Origin: Shewanella abyssi
GTDB taxonomy: Bacteria; Pseudomonadota; Gammaproteobacteria; Enterobacterales; Shewanellaceae
Direction: 5' to 3'
Assembly: GCF_023284025.1 (NCBI RefSeq)
Contig: NZ_JAKIKR010000011.1
Span: forward strand, 34,978 to 98,977
DNA length: 64,000 bases
A model generated the notes under the pieces. That model was given only the letters and a program-made list of their open reading frames with translations, did no database searches and was not told the origin of the DNA. Of the stretch, positions 51,865-61,009 are shown in pieces. Each line of letters opens with the position of its first letter. The first letter of the stretch is position 1. The position numbers and the translations under genes were made by a program.

Positions 51865-52722
51865 ATGAGCAAGCAATATACTCCAGCAACAGTTTGGACA
51901 ATGGACAGTGAGAATGGCGGCGAATGGGCAAGCATCAATCGTCCTGACTCCGGCGCCAGACATGAGCAAGCACTTCCTGCAGGCAAACATCCAATACAGC
52001 TGCACTCCTTAGCAACGCCTAATGGCCAGAAAGTCACCATCATGTTGGAGGAGTTACTCGCAAAAGGGGTATCTGCAGCCGAGTACGACGCTTACTTGAT
52101 TAACATTAGTGACAGCGAGCAATTCTCATCGGGCTTTGTCGATATCAACCCCAACTCCAAAATCCCCGCATTAGTCGATGATTCTGGTAACACCCCGATC
52201 AGAGTATTTGAGTCGGGCAATATTTTACTCTACCTTGCGGAAAAATTTGGCTACTTCCTCCCAAGTGATATTGCTGCACGCACTGAGACGATGAACTGGC
52301 TGTTTTGGCTGCAAGGCTCTGCGCCCTATCTTGGTGGTGGCTTTGGCCATTTTTATGCCTATGCCCCTGAAAAATTTGAATACCCAATCAACCGCTTTAC
52401 TATGGAAGCTAAGCGCCAGTTAGATGTGCTTGATAAGCAATTGGCAAATAATGAATACATAGCGGGTAAGGAGTACAGCATCGCTGATATGGCAATTTGG
52501 CCTTGGTACGGCAACCTAGTGCTGGGTAAACTTTATGATGCGGCCGAGTTCCTTGACGTCGCAAGCTACCCTCACGTACAACGCTGGGCTAAGCAGGTAA
52601 GTGAACGCCAAGCGGTACAAAGAGGTCGAATCGTCAACAGATCTTGGGGTGAAGAGTGGGAACAACTCACTGAGCGTCACAGCGCTGCAGACATAGATGA
52701 AGTATTAAAAAAGCAGCCTTAA
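51865..52722 (+). CDS. yghU: YghU-type glutathione transferase / disulfide-bond oxidoreductase
   Basis: A 285-residue Nu-class GST. It begins MSKQYTPATVWTMDSENGG and continues with the segments HPIQLHSLATPNGQKVTIML, SGFVDINPNSKIPAL and RVFESGNILLYLAEKFGYFLP, all close to E. coli YghU, with the C-terminal ETMNWLFWLQGSAPYLGGGFGHF region also conserved. This class binds two glutathiones and reduces organic peroxides or disulfides. AGGGAAATAG supplies the ribosome binding site. The convergent neighbour is another GST-family gene. Confidence 0.95.
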   Translation: MSKQYTPATVWTMDSENGGEWASINRPDSGARHEQALPAGKHPIQLHSLATPNGQKVTIMLEELLAKGVSAAEYDAYLINISDSEQFSSGFVDINPNSKIPALVDDSGNTPIRVFESGNILLYLAEKFGYFLPSDIAARTETMNWLFWLQGSAPYLGGGFGHFYAYAPEKFEYPINRFTMEAKRQLDVLDKQLANNEYIAGKEYSIADMAIWPWYGNLVLGKLYDAAEFLDVASYPHVQRWAKQVSERQAVQRGRIVNRSWGEEWEQLTERHSAADIDEVLKKQP

Positions 52723-52759
52723 TACTTAGCTTAAAATGGGCTCGCTAGTCAGCTCCACT

Positions 52760-52786
52760 GCGGCAGTTATCTTTAACAACTGCCGC
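52760..52786. terminator. Hairpin between convergent GST genes
   Basis: GCGGCAGTT (52760-52768) pairs with AACTGCCGC (52778-52786), 9 bp, without a T tract. At 52801-52816 TTCAAGATGCAGGA resembles the core of the dispersed repeat. Confidence 0.55.
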
Positions 52787-52829
52787 TACGCCCAAACCAC
52801 TTCAAGATGCAGGATTCAGCAGGAATGAA

Positions 52830-53543
52830 TTAACAACAACTACTCCTTGAAGATCCACCACAACCGCTATCTTTTGCAGCATTACCGCCACCGAGATAGT
52901 TATTTTCGCTTAAATAAAACCTGGTAAAGTTCTCTTCAAACTTTTGGTGAACTGACTTTTCAGCGATACCGGACGCCATCACGTTATCAGCCCATATTTG
53001 CAGTAGCGGAAAACCAGCGAACAGCTCAGTCCCGGTATGCTTTTGTACCAAGGCTGTGCGATGGAATAGAGGCAACCAAGCCATATCAATATTGCCCAAT
53101 ACATCGGCACAGAAGTATTGAGTCGCGGTGTGATCTTTAAGAAATACTTCCACTTTGGCAAACGCCTTATGCATAAAGACTTGGCGCTCTTCAAAGATGT
53201 TCTTGTTACCACTTTGCATGTGGCTGCACTGCTTAAGGTAAAGCTTAGTCCCCTGATACACCCATGCCCTTTGTCTAGCACGGCACACAGACTGATTAAC
53301 TTCCGGCCTTAGTAATGGGTACTCTTCATCTAGATATTCCGCTATCGCGTCGGACTCAGAGAGCGCGATGTTATCTTCTGTCATTAGAATTGGCACCTGG
53401 CCATTCGGGGCGATATCTAAAAACCATTGCGGCTTGTCTTTAAGACTGATGTATTCAATCTCATATGGCACGCCTTTAGCTTCCATCAAACCGGTAATAC
53501 GCTGCACAAACGGGCAAATAATATAACTAACAACTTTCAACAT
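52830..53543 (-). CDS. Glutathione S-transferase family protein with Cys-rich tail
   Basis: A 237-residue GST-like protein. The N-terminal thioredoxin-fold domain has a single active-site Cys in YIICPFVQRITGLM (an omega-like CPF motif), the cis-Pro segment NGQVPIL and the glutathione-binding LSESDAIAEYL. The helical C-terminal domain runs to about residue 210. The last 15 residues, KDSGCGGSSRSSCC, form a Gly/Ser/Cys tail with four cysteines counting Cys-Cys at the terminus, unusual for the family and possibly a metal or thiol-reactive site. It is convergent with yghU. Confidence 0.87.
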   Translation of the reverse strand: MLKVVSYIICPFVQRITGLMEAKGVPYEIEYISLKDKPQWFLDIAPNGQVPILMTEDNIALSESDAIAEYLDEEYPLLRPEVNQSVCRARQRAWVYQGTKLYLKQCSHMQSGNKNIFEERQVFMHKAFAKVEVFLKDHTATQYFCADVLGNIDMAWLPLFHRTALVQKHTGTELFAGFPLLQIWADNVMASGIAEKSVHQKFEENFTRFYLSENNYLGGGNAAKDSGCGGSSRSSCC

Positions 53544-53843
53544 TGGCTGATCCTTTTCTATCTCGTTAATAGGTTTTGCTTATAAGACGCTTAGGGACTG
53601 AAAAAGACGAAAGATAAGTCAAAAAATAGATCTGCCGCAGTGATCACCGGTTTTTAATGGGCGCTACATCCAACTTTATTCAATTCCCCCTAAAAGCCAC
53701 TTCGGACGAGGTTTGTTAAGTGCTAGGCTTGCACTACATTTATCAACTAGCGGCCACTTCAGTTAATTTGATTAATGACCACCAGCTCTATCTCCGCGGC
53801 TCTTCTCCGCTTATGTATTTGACTCTAATTGCGACAGGACCTT
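53544..53843. other. Intergenic, nothing recognised
   Basis: A 300-bp divergent region between the GST gene and the barrel-protein gene. An open frame at 53720-53902 overlaps the next gene's start in another phase and does not look coding. No clear operator. Confidence 0.45.
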
Positions 53844-55145
53844 ATGAAAAAGCTGTTACTAGCTTGCCTTTTCCCGGCATATCTCTTTGCTCAACCCACT
53901 GAACATCATTCAATTAAAACTCTCCCCACCGGTGGTGACATAGCGTATTTATCTGAGAAAGAGCAAGCCGTTCAGCGTGCTAATGATTATAAAAAAGCTA
54001 TCGATGACATAGATGAAAATTTAGATCACTGTACAAGCCAATGTGCACCGTTAGAGCAACAAAAAGATCAGTACCAAAAAGCATTAAAAGAGCACTCCAC
54101 TAAAAATGGTTTGCCGCTATTTTCCATTTTGGGCGGGCCGGGCTATATGCCAGAAACCGGACTAATGCTCGCCGCTGGCGCCCTGTATTCATTTTCAACC
54201 AATAGGGCGCAACAAGAGTTACAGCGCTCCAGTGTCACATTAGTCGCCATTGGCAACCAGCTAGATGATGGCGTTGGCCTAGGTTTACGCTCCAAACAAA
54301 ACCTGTTTTTTGATGACAATGCCATGCGCTATCTAGGTAAGTTCACCATGGGTAAGCAAAACGAATATTACTGGGGCATTGGTTATAACGCCGGAGAGGC
54401 ACAACAATCGTCCGATGATCTATTGTATGAGTACAGCTTTATCAATTACGAAGGCAATTTAACCTTTGAAACCGATTACGGTTTCTATATTGGCCCGGCG
54501 TTAAGGATAAAATACTATGAGCCGAATCAAGATTCATTGCCGCAAACGGCGATAGATGACCCTAACTTTCAAGAATTTAAGGACAAGTCTTTTTCCCTTG
54601 GGTTAGGCATAGTACTCGAAAAGGACACCCGAGATTTTTCTGTGAATGCATGGAAGGGGCATTTCCTCAGTTTTGAATATACCGTTTACTCTCAAAAAAT
54701 TGGCAGCGATAATGACTATCAAAAATTAGCGCTAAACTACCGTTACTATTACTCATTTTCCGTTGGCCGCGTACTCGCTTTTTACAATGCGTATCAATGG
54801 AGTCAAGGCGACGTTCCCTACTATGACATGCCAACCTTAGGCGGGCAGGACTCCCTAAGAGGTGTTTATAGAGGCCATTACCGCGACAAAAATACCATCG
54901 AACATAGCGTTGAGTATCGACATACATTTAAAGATAGTAATGGTGAACTGACGAGACACGGTATGACGGTGTTTACTGGGATAGGTTCTATCGCAGACAG
55001 CCCTAATCAACTCTATGAAGATATCATTTTCAGCTATGGCCTAGGGTATCGCTATGAGCTACAACCGAGAATGAATGTCAGGGTCGATTACGGTCGAAAT
55101 GCAACGGAGAGCGGGTTCTATTTGACCTTCAATGAAGCATTTTAA
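53844..55145 (+). CDS. Omp85/D15-like outer-membrane barrel protein without POTRA domains
   Basis: A 433-residue exported protein. The ATG at 53844 gives the signal peptide MKKLLLACLFPAYLFA; an upstream ATG at 53829 is in frame but less suitable. Residues about 45-85 form a charged helix with the pair CTSQC. From about residue 100 the protein is a beta-barrel whose C-terminal half has the surface-antigen features TLGGQDSLRGVYRGHYRD and VEYRHTF and a final strand ending FNEAF. The (G)(G)..LRG and following RGxYRD motifs are those of BamA/TamA-type barrels, but no POTRA repeats fit in the 80-residue N-terminus. A transport role is inferred only. Confidence 0.8.
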   Translation: MKKLLLACLFPAYLFAQPTEHHSIKTLPTGGDIAYLSEKEQAVQRANDYKKAIDDIDENLDHCTSQCAPLEQQKDQYQKALKEHSTKNGLPLFSILGGPGYMPETGLMLAAGALYSFSTNRAQQELQRSSVTLVAIGNQLDDGVGLGLRSKQNLFFDDNAMRYLGKFTMGKQNEYYWGIGYNAGEAQQSSDDLLYEYSFINYEGNLTFETDYGFYIGPALRIKYYEPNQDSLPQTAIDDPNFQEFKDKSFSLGLGIVLEKDTRDFSVNAWKGHFLSFEYTVYSQKIGSDNDYQKLALNYRYYYSFSVGRVLAFYNAYQWSQGDVPYYDMPTLGGQDSLRGVYRGHYRDKNTIEHSVEYRHTFKDSNGELTRHGMTVFTGIGSIADSPNQLYEDIIFSYGLGYRYELQPRMNVRVDYGRNATESGFYLTFNEAF

Positions 55146-55302
55146 CAAGAACAGGCGCTAAAGATCCGAGCGCTGAAGTGGAAGATGCGTACCGCAGCTG
55201 GATTCAAATCGGTGGCCGAGGCAGAAACCATCATAGTCGGTGTCGAATGATGGCAAGTGTTTTCACCATTAAAAAACTGGGGTATAGGATCAAACTAGGT
55301 GG

Positions 55303-55539
55303 TTATTTTGATTTATTAATCTCGGCCTCGCGGCTAACCAAAATAAAGGTCAGATACATTTTTGTCGGCAGTGACAGCACCATGCCTAGCGCAATACACA
55401 TTGCACTGATGATAATCCCTGTTACGCCCATCGCTTCTATCGACTCGCTAAAATTATGCAAGTAAATACCGAGTAGGATCAACAACAGGCCCATAAATAT
55501 GCATATTTTTAAAATCAATATCAGCTTTGCATCCGTCAC
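55303..55539 (-). CDS. Small membrane protein, two helices
   Basis: A 78-residue inner-membrane protein. The GTG at 55539 is chosen because a perfect AGGAGG lies six bases before it; the frame continues to a TTG at 55554. Two hydrophobic helices are clear: about residues 4-25 (AKLILILKICIFMGLLLILL) and about 37-60 (MGVTGIIISAMCIALGMVLS). The C-terminus (SREAEINKSK) is charged. I recognise no family. It lies head-to-tail after the barrel-protein gene on the opposite strand. Confidence 0.65.
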   Translation of the reverse strand: MTDAKLILILKICIFMGLLLILLGIYLHNFSESIEAMGVTGIIISAMCIALGMVLSLPTKMYLTFILVSREAEINKSK

Positions 55540-56011
55540 ATCTAGCCTCCTCAAAATTAAGTATTATTCCATACACTAATATTGAATCTATTTGACTTGC
55601 AGCATGTTGACCAAGATCAAAGTTGAAAAGCTGAGTCTAACCCTTTAACAGATGAACGTTCAATATTAGCCAACGCAAACATCGCTGTTGCAACGGCAGT
55701 AATCGTCGCTAAGAAGCGGCAGTCTATGTAGCACAAAGCACATATTGCCACAGTCGAGTCGGCCATCGAGATTTTCATCTTATTAGCAGGAAAAACCATC
55801 ACTTAGTTAGTTTTTAATCTTGTCAAATGGAGGAGCCAGAATCGCTAATCACATTGGCTTTGATTTAGATCAATGAGCGCCTACGCCTTTTCAGGTCTCA
55901 TAAGGGTGAGCTGAGTCACAAATACAGAACGCCACAACACCGCAAGGCTCACACATTCGATGACTTTATGTCTTTTCATAATAAATGAAATGTAAAATTT
56001 AGAGGTGCCTG
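55540..56011. other. Intergenic with a good FNR-type site
   Basis: A 472-bp region. TTGATTTAGATCAA at 55860-55873 is an exact TTGAT-N4-ATCAA FNR/EtrA consensus. An open frame at 55617-55802 (minus strand) has no ribosome binding site or family and is not accepted as a gene. Confidence 0.5.
55860..55873. promoter_or_regulatory. FNR/EtrA consensus site
   Basis: TTGAT-TTAG-ATCAA, a perfect match to the FNR consensus, about 140 bp upstream of the small gene at 56012. Whether it controls that gene or lies near a lost gene is not clear. Confidence 0.55.
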
Positions 56012-56200
56012 ATGGAACTACTCCCAAATTGTTATACTGATCTTTGCGTCAATGGAAAATGGTTTCACTACGATCATGGTGCAAGCTCAGTATTCATGCT
56101 AAATGGCAGCAAGCCACTCTCATTCGAACTCAATTCACTTCCTAAAACGGAAGATGAGCTGGAAACACATTTAAGCCATATATCCACGAATCTGATTTAA
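56012..56200 (+). CDS. Small hypothetical protein
   Basis: A 62-residue protein starting MELLPNCYTDLCVNGKWFHY, with two Cys, several aromatic residues and an acidic C-terminal helix (TEDELETHLSHI). GAGGTG precedes the ATG at suitable distance. No recognised family, no membrane segment. A hairpin follows at 56231-56246, supporting a real transcript. A perfect FNR-type site lies upstream. Confidence 0.55.
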   Translation: MELLPNCYTDLCVNGKWFHYDHGASSVFMLNGSKPLSFELNSLPKTEDELETHLSHISTNLI

Positions 56201-56230
56201 GCTAAAGCCTCCATTCTATGGAACATATAT

Positions 56231-56246
56231 GGGCCGTATGCGGCCC
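56231..56246. terminator. Hairpin after the small gene
   Basis: GGGCCG (56231-56236), loop TATG, CGGCCC (56241-56246). The T tract is weak. Confidence 0.5.
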
Positions 56247-56345
56247 AATTCAGCTAAAGTCATTCGCTATAACGGCGTATGTTTAATTCGCTTTTACCAG
56301 TGCCCTTCAACAAACACTAGGGCGGAAGCTGCCGTCAGAAGGTAA

Positions 56346-58454
56346 TTAAAGTTCAAGTCGTTTAGTTTGGTAAATGTTGGCATTAATCTGCTGGTTTTGA
56401 CCATATAAAAGTTGCTCATTTGCGATGTCAAAACGCTCAATGTCTGTATCAACCAATGTCATCAATACATTAGAATCTTCAAAATAAGCTAGAATTTTAC
56501 CGCTACCATCATCGCGTTCAAACCACACCCACAGATCGCCTCTTCTCTTTAAATTGAAATGCCGACCACTAATCAACCTATTTACCGGTATCTTTTTTTC
56601 GATGACAGGACTTTTGTACTCGCCAAAGTACAGTTGGTTTTTTTGATCAAGCCATAAAGTGTTGTCCGAAATGGGGTGATATTGAACAAACTGCCATCTA
56701 GCGTCTTCAGCTAAAGATTGGCGGTTTTTTATTTGATAAGAGTAAACCCGCCATTGTCCATTTTCTCTAATACTATAGGCGACTTCCGATGGGGATTTAA
56801 ATGAAACACCGCGGATCTCTGTTTGTGGAATATCAAGTACTTCAAATTGCCCTGTTGACTGATCGATTAAATGGAGCTCATTTAACGTTAACGCCAATAT
56901 ATATTGCCCCTCTGGAGCCCAGATTAAATCAATATAATGACGACTGTCATTGAAGTGAGTGAGTTTCTTTCGCCTCGTTTTGTCGATATCAGTTAACCAA
57001 ATTTCTTCACTTCCAGTCGCTAGACTTACATAAGCTATTTGACTACTGTGATAAGAAAATGAAGCTAACCGCTCATCTACAGAGTTATTCGCAACCACCT
57101 TCTTTTTATTCGTAACAATATCAGCTATGTACACGTTCTCATTATTGCGACCTGAAGAGAACAGATAATCGCGACCATTGGAATGTCTACGAGGATGGCT
57201 TATTTGCTGGCTACCTGAATGGATAACGCGTTGGTCTTTGCCACTTAAGCTATAGCTGAGTAATTGATGCGCCGGATGCTCCCCCATGAGTACAACCCGA
57301 TCACCATCATGATCCCAGATACCACAACAAATATAAGCATCTTGCTTAAATAATAACGACAGCGTATTACTGGCTAAATCGAGAGAATAGAACCCCTCCC
57401 ATTGCTGTTCATCTGGGGAGGAGATGAGTAACTTGTTCTCGGTTGGGTGTAGGTCAAACTGGCTGTTGCCGCCTAAGAACAGTTCAGGTTGATTTAGTCT
57501 CTTTGTTTTTGCTGCTGTAAGGTTAATTTCAAACAAAGAATAGGGAGCCGAGCCACCTTCACTTTCACTGTAGATCAATCGACTATTATCATGGGTAAAA
57601 GCAATTTTTCCATAGCTACCCGCGGGGCAATCATGAATGAGACGCGGTGCGCCGAGCTCCAAGCCATTAATACTGCGCAGGTAGTATTGGCATAGCTGCG
57701 GTGTCGCCACCAAATATACTATCCATTGGCCATCAGCGCTCCAATCTGCGGGACCGACTCCCAAATTGTCCCCGTGAGAAATTTCAATCACCTGCTCTTT
57801 GACCACATCTTTTATCATTAGGTGCATGCGGTCTTGTTTTGCAGACATGTAGGCAACACGTGTTCCATCAGGTGAAAATTTGGCAAATAGCTCATCACCA
57901 ACATCAGTTGTCAACGCTTTGGCGTAGGTTGAGTACGTAGGCGGATGCTGCATAAAGCCGGTAACAAAATAGGCCCCCACAGCCGCGAGGATGCACAGAG
58001 CAACTAACAACCATGGCTTTATCGATGGAGCGGAAAACATCTTTGAAGGAGCGGCACCTATAACCTCATCAGCCTTAATGGGCTGCGTTGCCATTACAAA
58101 TTCATGCTCTCGTCCCATTGACTCTGGCGTTTGGGTTTGCTCTAAAATGGGGAGCACTGCTGCAATGAACTTATAGCCTTTTTTAGGAAACGTGGCAATA
58201 AAGCGAGGCTGCCTAACATCATCAGCAAACGCTTTTCGCAGCTTAGTGATCAATTTACTCACCGCATTGTCACTTACAATACGGCCTAACCACACTTGTT
58301 CAATCAGCTGATCTTTACTGATAATTTGATCCGTATGTAGGCAAAAATAGCGTAATAACTCCACCATCATAGGCTCTAATTGCACTGTTTTCTTGGCAGC
58401 GATTAACGTTTGCCGTTGATCACAAAAGACGAACTGTGCGATTTGCCAACGCAT
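56346..58454 (-). CDS. CadC-like membrane-bound transcriptional regulator with predicted beta-propeller
   Basis: A 702-residue one-component regulator. The N-terminal winged helix (about residues 1-105) is OmpR/CadC-type: FVFCDQRQTLIAAKKTVQLE, the helix LMVELLRYFCLH in outline, IISKDQLIEQVW and the recognition segment VSDNAVSKLITKLRKAFADD, closing with FIATFPKKGYKFIA. A single membrane helix lies at about 149-167 (WLLVALCILAAVGAYFV). The periplasmic part (about 180-700) contains repeated TolB/WD40-like blades such as FSPDGTRVAYMS, WSADGQWIVYLV and WAPEGQYILAL. It is divergent from the CocE/S15-type peptidase gene with a direct repeat between them, so that gene is a likely target. The sensed signal is unknown. 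Confidence 0.88.
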   Translation of the reverse strand: MRWQIAQFVFCDQRQTLIAAKKTVQLEPMMVELLRYFCLHTDQIISKDQLIEQVWLGRIVSDNAVSKLITKLRKAFADDVRQPRFIATFPKKGYKFIAAVLPILEQTQTPESMGREHEFVMATQPIKADEVIGAAPSKMFSAPSIKPWLLVALCILAAVGAYFVTGFMQHPPTYSTYAKALTTDVGDELFAKFSPDGTRVAYMSAKQDRMHLMIKDVVKEQVIEISHGDNLGVGPADWSADGQWIVYLVATPQLCQYYLRSINGLELGAPRLIHDCPAGSYGKIAFTHDNSRLIYSESEGGSAPYSLFEINLTAAKTKRLNQPELFLGGNSQFDLHPTENKLLISSPDEQQWEGFYSLDLASNTLSLLFKQDAYICCGIWDHDGDRVVLMGEHPAHQLLSYSLSGKDQRVIHSGSQQISHPRRHSNGRDYLFSSGRNNENVYIADIVTNKKKVVANNSVDERLASFSYHSSQIAYVSLATGSEEIWLTDIDKTRRKKLTHFNDSRHYIDLIWAPEGQYILALTLNELHLIDQSTGQFEVLDIPQTEIRGVSFKSPSEVAYSIRENGQWRVYSYQIKNRQSLAEDARWQFVQYHPISDNTLWLDQKNQLYFGEYKSPVIEKKIPVNRLISGRHFNLKRRGDLWVWFERDDGSGKILAYFEDSNVLMTLVDTDIERFDIANEQLLYGQNQQINANIYQTKRLEL

Positions 58455-58510
58455 TTAGACACTCATAAAAAAGGAAATTAGCTGGAAAATAACACGCCAG
58501 CGCGCCTTGG

Positions 58511-58533
58511 TCATCAAAAGTCATCAAAAGTCA
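58511..58533. repeat. Direct repeat in the divergent promoter region
   Basis: TCATCAAAAG twice in tandem (58511-58520, 58521-58530) followed by TCA. Lies between the CadC-like regulator and the peptidase gene, a possible binding site for the winged-helix regulator. Confidence 0.6.
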
Positions 58534-58621
58534 CACGTTTTTCACTACTAATCCGTCATTTTGCATAACAATACCCTCACATAAAGAAAACGGTATACAT
58601 CAAGCAATTTAAGGATAAATT

Positions 58622-60955
58622 ATGGACAGGGTACATCATGACTCTAGGCTGCACGGCTCTGCTTTTACACTATTAATCTATATGGTGCTGTTGACAGCTT
58701 TTTCATTAAGCATCAGTCCGCTACAGGCAAGTGAGAAGCCAGCAACATACACAACACCAACATTATTGACGTTAGCGTCAATGAATAACCGTGACGATGC
58801 ATTGGATCTATTAACGCAAGTAAAATTTCAGCAGCAGCTTGCTCAACTGGCTAAACAACTTTCCACAGACGTAATACTGCAACAGAATATGTTCAATAAA
58901 GTAGGGTTACTTTCAGTGCTAGAAAAGCATCACAAGCTGCTCGAAGTCGTAGCGAAAAATAGCAATGCTATCACCTACTCGCATTATACTTTACATAGTC
59001 AAACTCAATTAGATATTGCGCATTCAGAGAGGCTTCAATTTGCCAAATCCTTAACTAAAACGCTTCGCCATAGTTTTGCCAATATGGATGATGAAGCACT
59101 ATTCCAAATGAGTAGCGCTTTGGGCTGGTCGGTGTCAGGGGCACAAGACTATGTTTACAATGTATTTAAGCGCTATAAAGACTTACCGACCTTAAATACC
59201 GATCAAGCAATTGATTTAATTGTTAATAGTCACATTTATCAGGTTCTATCACAAGTCATCCCGGTTAGCCAAACCTTGTTACAAATAGAAAATAACAGAC
59301 GCTATACCATCTTACCCAACATCTTGATAAAAGGTGCTAACGGGGTGGAACTATCCGCAACCGTGGTCAGAAAGAAAAATGTAGCAACAAAGCGTACCAG
59401 TGCACTGCAATTTACGATTTATGCAGACGAAGCTGCGCATATAAAAACCGCCATTCATGCGGCTTCACACGGATATATTGGCATTATAGTCAACTCTAGA
59501 GGCAAGCGATCAAGCTCGAATGAAATTGTTCCTTGGGAACATGACGGCAAAGATGCAACACTTGCCATTGACTGGATAGCTAAACAGCCTTGGAGTGACG
59601 GTAACGTTGTGATGTACGGTGGCAGTTATAATGGGTTTACCCAATGGGCAGCGGCAAAGCATATGCCCCCAGCCCTTAAAGCCATCGCCCCTTATACGGC
59701 AGCGAGCCCAATAACCGGATTACCCTACGAAAACAACGTGGTATTAACAGGTAACTACCAATGGGCTTTTCACGTTACCAATAACAAGACCATGGATAAT
59801 TCCGTCTATAGCAATTGGCAGCAATCGGAACAACTGCTAACGACACTGTTTGAGAGTGGCCAGGCTATCTCAGAACTAGATAAAATTGATGGCAAACCTA
59901 ATCCATGGTTTAACAAGTGGTTAAAGCATCCAAGCTTTGATGCTTACTATCAAGCTATGGTGCCCTTCCAAACTGAGTACGCCAACATCAATATCCCTGT
60001 TTTAAGTATCACAGGATATTTTGACGGTGGACAGATATCGTCAATCGACTATCTAAAACGGCATTACAAATACAATAAGAATGCAGATCATACATTACTC
60101 ATTGGCCCCTATAATCACGGCACAGCACAAGGTATTCCGCGCTCACATCACAGCAACTATCAACTCGATGACGTTGCACTGGAAAAAGACACTGAAGAGA
60201 TCGTATTTCAATGGTTCGACCATCTGCTTTTTCAAAAAAAGAAACCACGGCTTTTACAGGACAAGATTAACTATCAACTAATGGGCAGTAACTCTTGGCG
60301 CCACAGCGCTTCATTTGCCGAACTCAATAAACAAGCTGTAACCTATCACCTAACAACTTCAATCAATAGCGATGGCCACTATTTACTGTCAACTCAAGCC
60401 GAAATTAGTGACAATTTTGTAGCACAAGAAGTTGATATGGCAGATAGAACGACCCAGCATAACCTAGCCCCATGGCCTGTAATTCAAGCTCAGCTTAATG
60501 AGCCTAACGGGCTCATCTTTATCACTGACGCCTTTAAGACCCCCCAAGAGCTGGCCGGAGCAATCACTGGAGAGTTTAAAATTGCAGTCAATAAAAAGGA
60601 TGTCGATATTGGTTATAATTTTTATGAGATGGATAAGAGCGGCAACGTATTCCATTTGAATAATTATCGCAGCCGAGCAAGTTATGCTCAAGATATGAGT
60701 CAGCGCCAATTATTAACGCCAAATACTAAAACCATCATTCCAATTGTTAATGCCCGCATGACTGCAAAACTACTCGAGGCAGGCAGTCGATTGATCATAG
60801 TGTTAAACGTAAATAAGAATACTGATGCTCAAGTGAATATGGGGTCAGGAAAAGAAGTGAATATAGAAACGATTGCCGATGCAGGCGAAAAACTCAATAT
60901 AAAATGGTTTAACGATAGCGAAATCAATATCCCCTTAAAGCCATGGCACCCTTAA
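58622..60955 (+). CDS. CocE/NonD (Xaa-Pro dipeptidyl-peptidase, S15-like) hydrolase
   Basis: A 777-residue exported alpha/beta-hydrolase. An N-terminal signal or anchor helix lies at about residues 14-33. About 200 residues of helical sequence follow, then the hydrolase domain with the nucleophile in GGSYNGF (Ser335), Asp468 in GYFDGGQIS and His499 in PYNHGT, a complete catalytic triad. The C-terminal jelly-roll-like domain (about 560-777) is typical of S15 and cocaine-esterase relatives. AAGGATAAATT precedes the ATG. The oligomeric state and substrate (proline dipeptides or esters) are not predictable. Divergent from the CadC-like regulator. Confidence 0.9.
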   Translation: MDRVHHDSRLHGSAFTLLIYMVLLTAFSLSISPLQASEKPATYTTPTLLTLASMNNRDDALDLLTQVKFQQQLAQLAKQLSTDVILQQNMFNKVGLLSVLEKHHKLLEVVAKNSNAITYSHYTLHSQTQLDIAHSERLQFAKSLTKTLRHSFANMDDEALFQMSSALGWSVSGAQDYVYNVFKRYKDLPTLNTDQAIDLIVNSHIYQVLSQVIPVSQTLLQIENNRRYTILPNILIKGANGVELSATVVRKKNVATKRTSALQFTIYADEAAHIKTAIHAASHGYIGIIVNSRGKRSSSNEIVPWEHDGKDATLAIDWIAKQPWSDGNVVMYGGSYNGFTQWAAAKHMPPALKAIAPYTAASPITGLPYENNVVLTGNYQWAFHVTNNKTMDNSVYSNWQQSEQLLTTLFESGQAISELDKIDGKPNPWFNKWLKHPSFDAYYQAMVPFQTEYANINIPVLSITGYFDGGQISSIDYLKRHYKYNKNADHTLLIGPYNHGTAQGIPRSHHSNYQLDDVALEKDTEEIVFQWFDHLLFQKKKPRLLQDKINYQLMGSNSWRHSASFAELNKQAVTYHLTTSINSDGHYLLSTQAEISDNFVAQEVDMADRTTQHNLAPWPVIQAQLNEPNGLIFITDAFKTPQELAGAITGEFKIAVNKKDVDIGYNFYEMDKSGNVFHLNNYRSRASYAQDMSQRQLLTPNTKTIIPIVNARMTAKLLEAGSRLIIVLNVNKNTDAQVNMGSGKEVNIETIADAGEKLNIKWFNDSEINIPLKPWHP

Positions 60956-60967
60956 CCGCACCAGTAA

Positions 60968-60994
60968 GCCAGTAAGCTTACCGGCATTACTGGC
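60968..60994. terminator. Hairpin between convergent genes
   Basis: GCCAGTAA (60968-60975) pairs with TTACTGGC (60987-60994), between the convergent peptidase and norW genes; no T tract. Confidence 0.5.
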
Positions 60995-61009
60995 TATCTG
61001 AAACAGCTA

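Noticed and set aside
55178..55465. Ninety-five-codon open frame after the Omp85-like gene, plus strand
   Set aside because: Overlaps the small membrane-protein gene on the other strand, which has a perfect Shine-Dalgarno; the plus-strand translation looks like a shadow.
55617..55802. Sixty-one-codon open frame, minus strand
   Set aside because: No ribosome binding site and no family; considered a possible gene remnant but no similarity could be argued.
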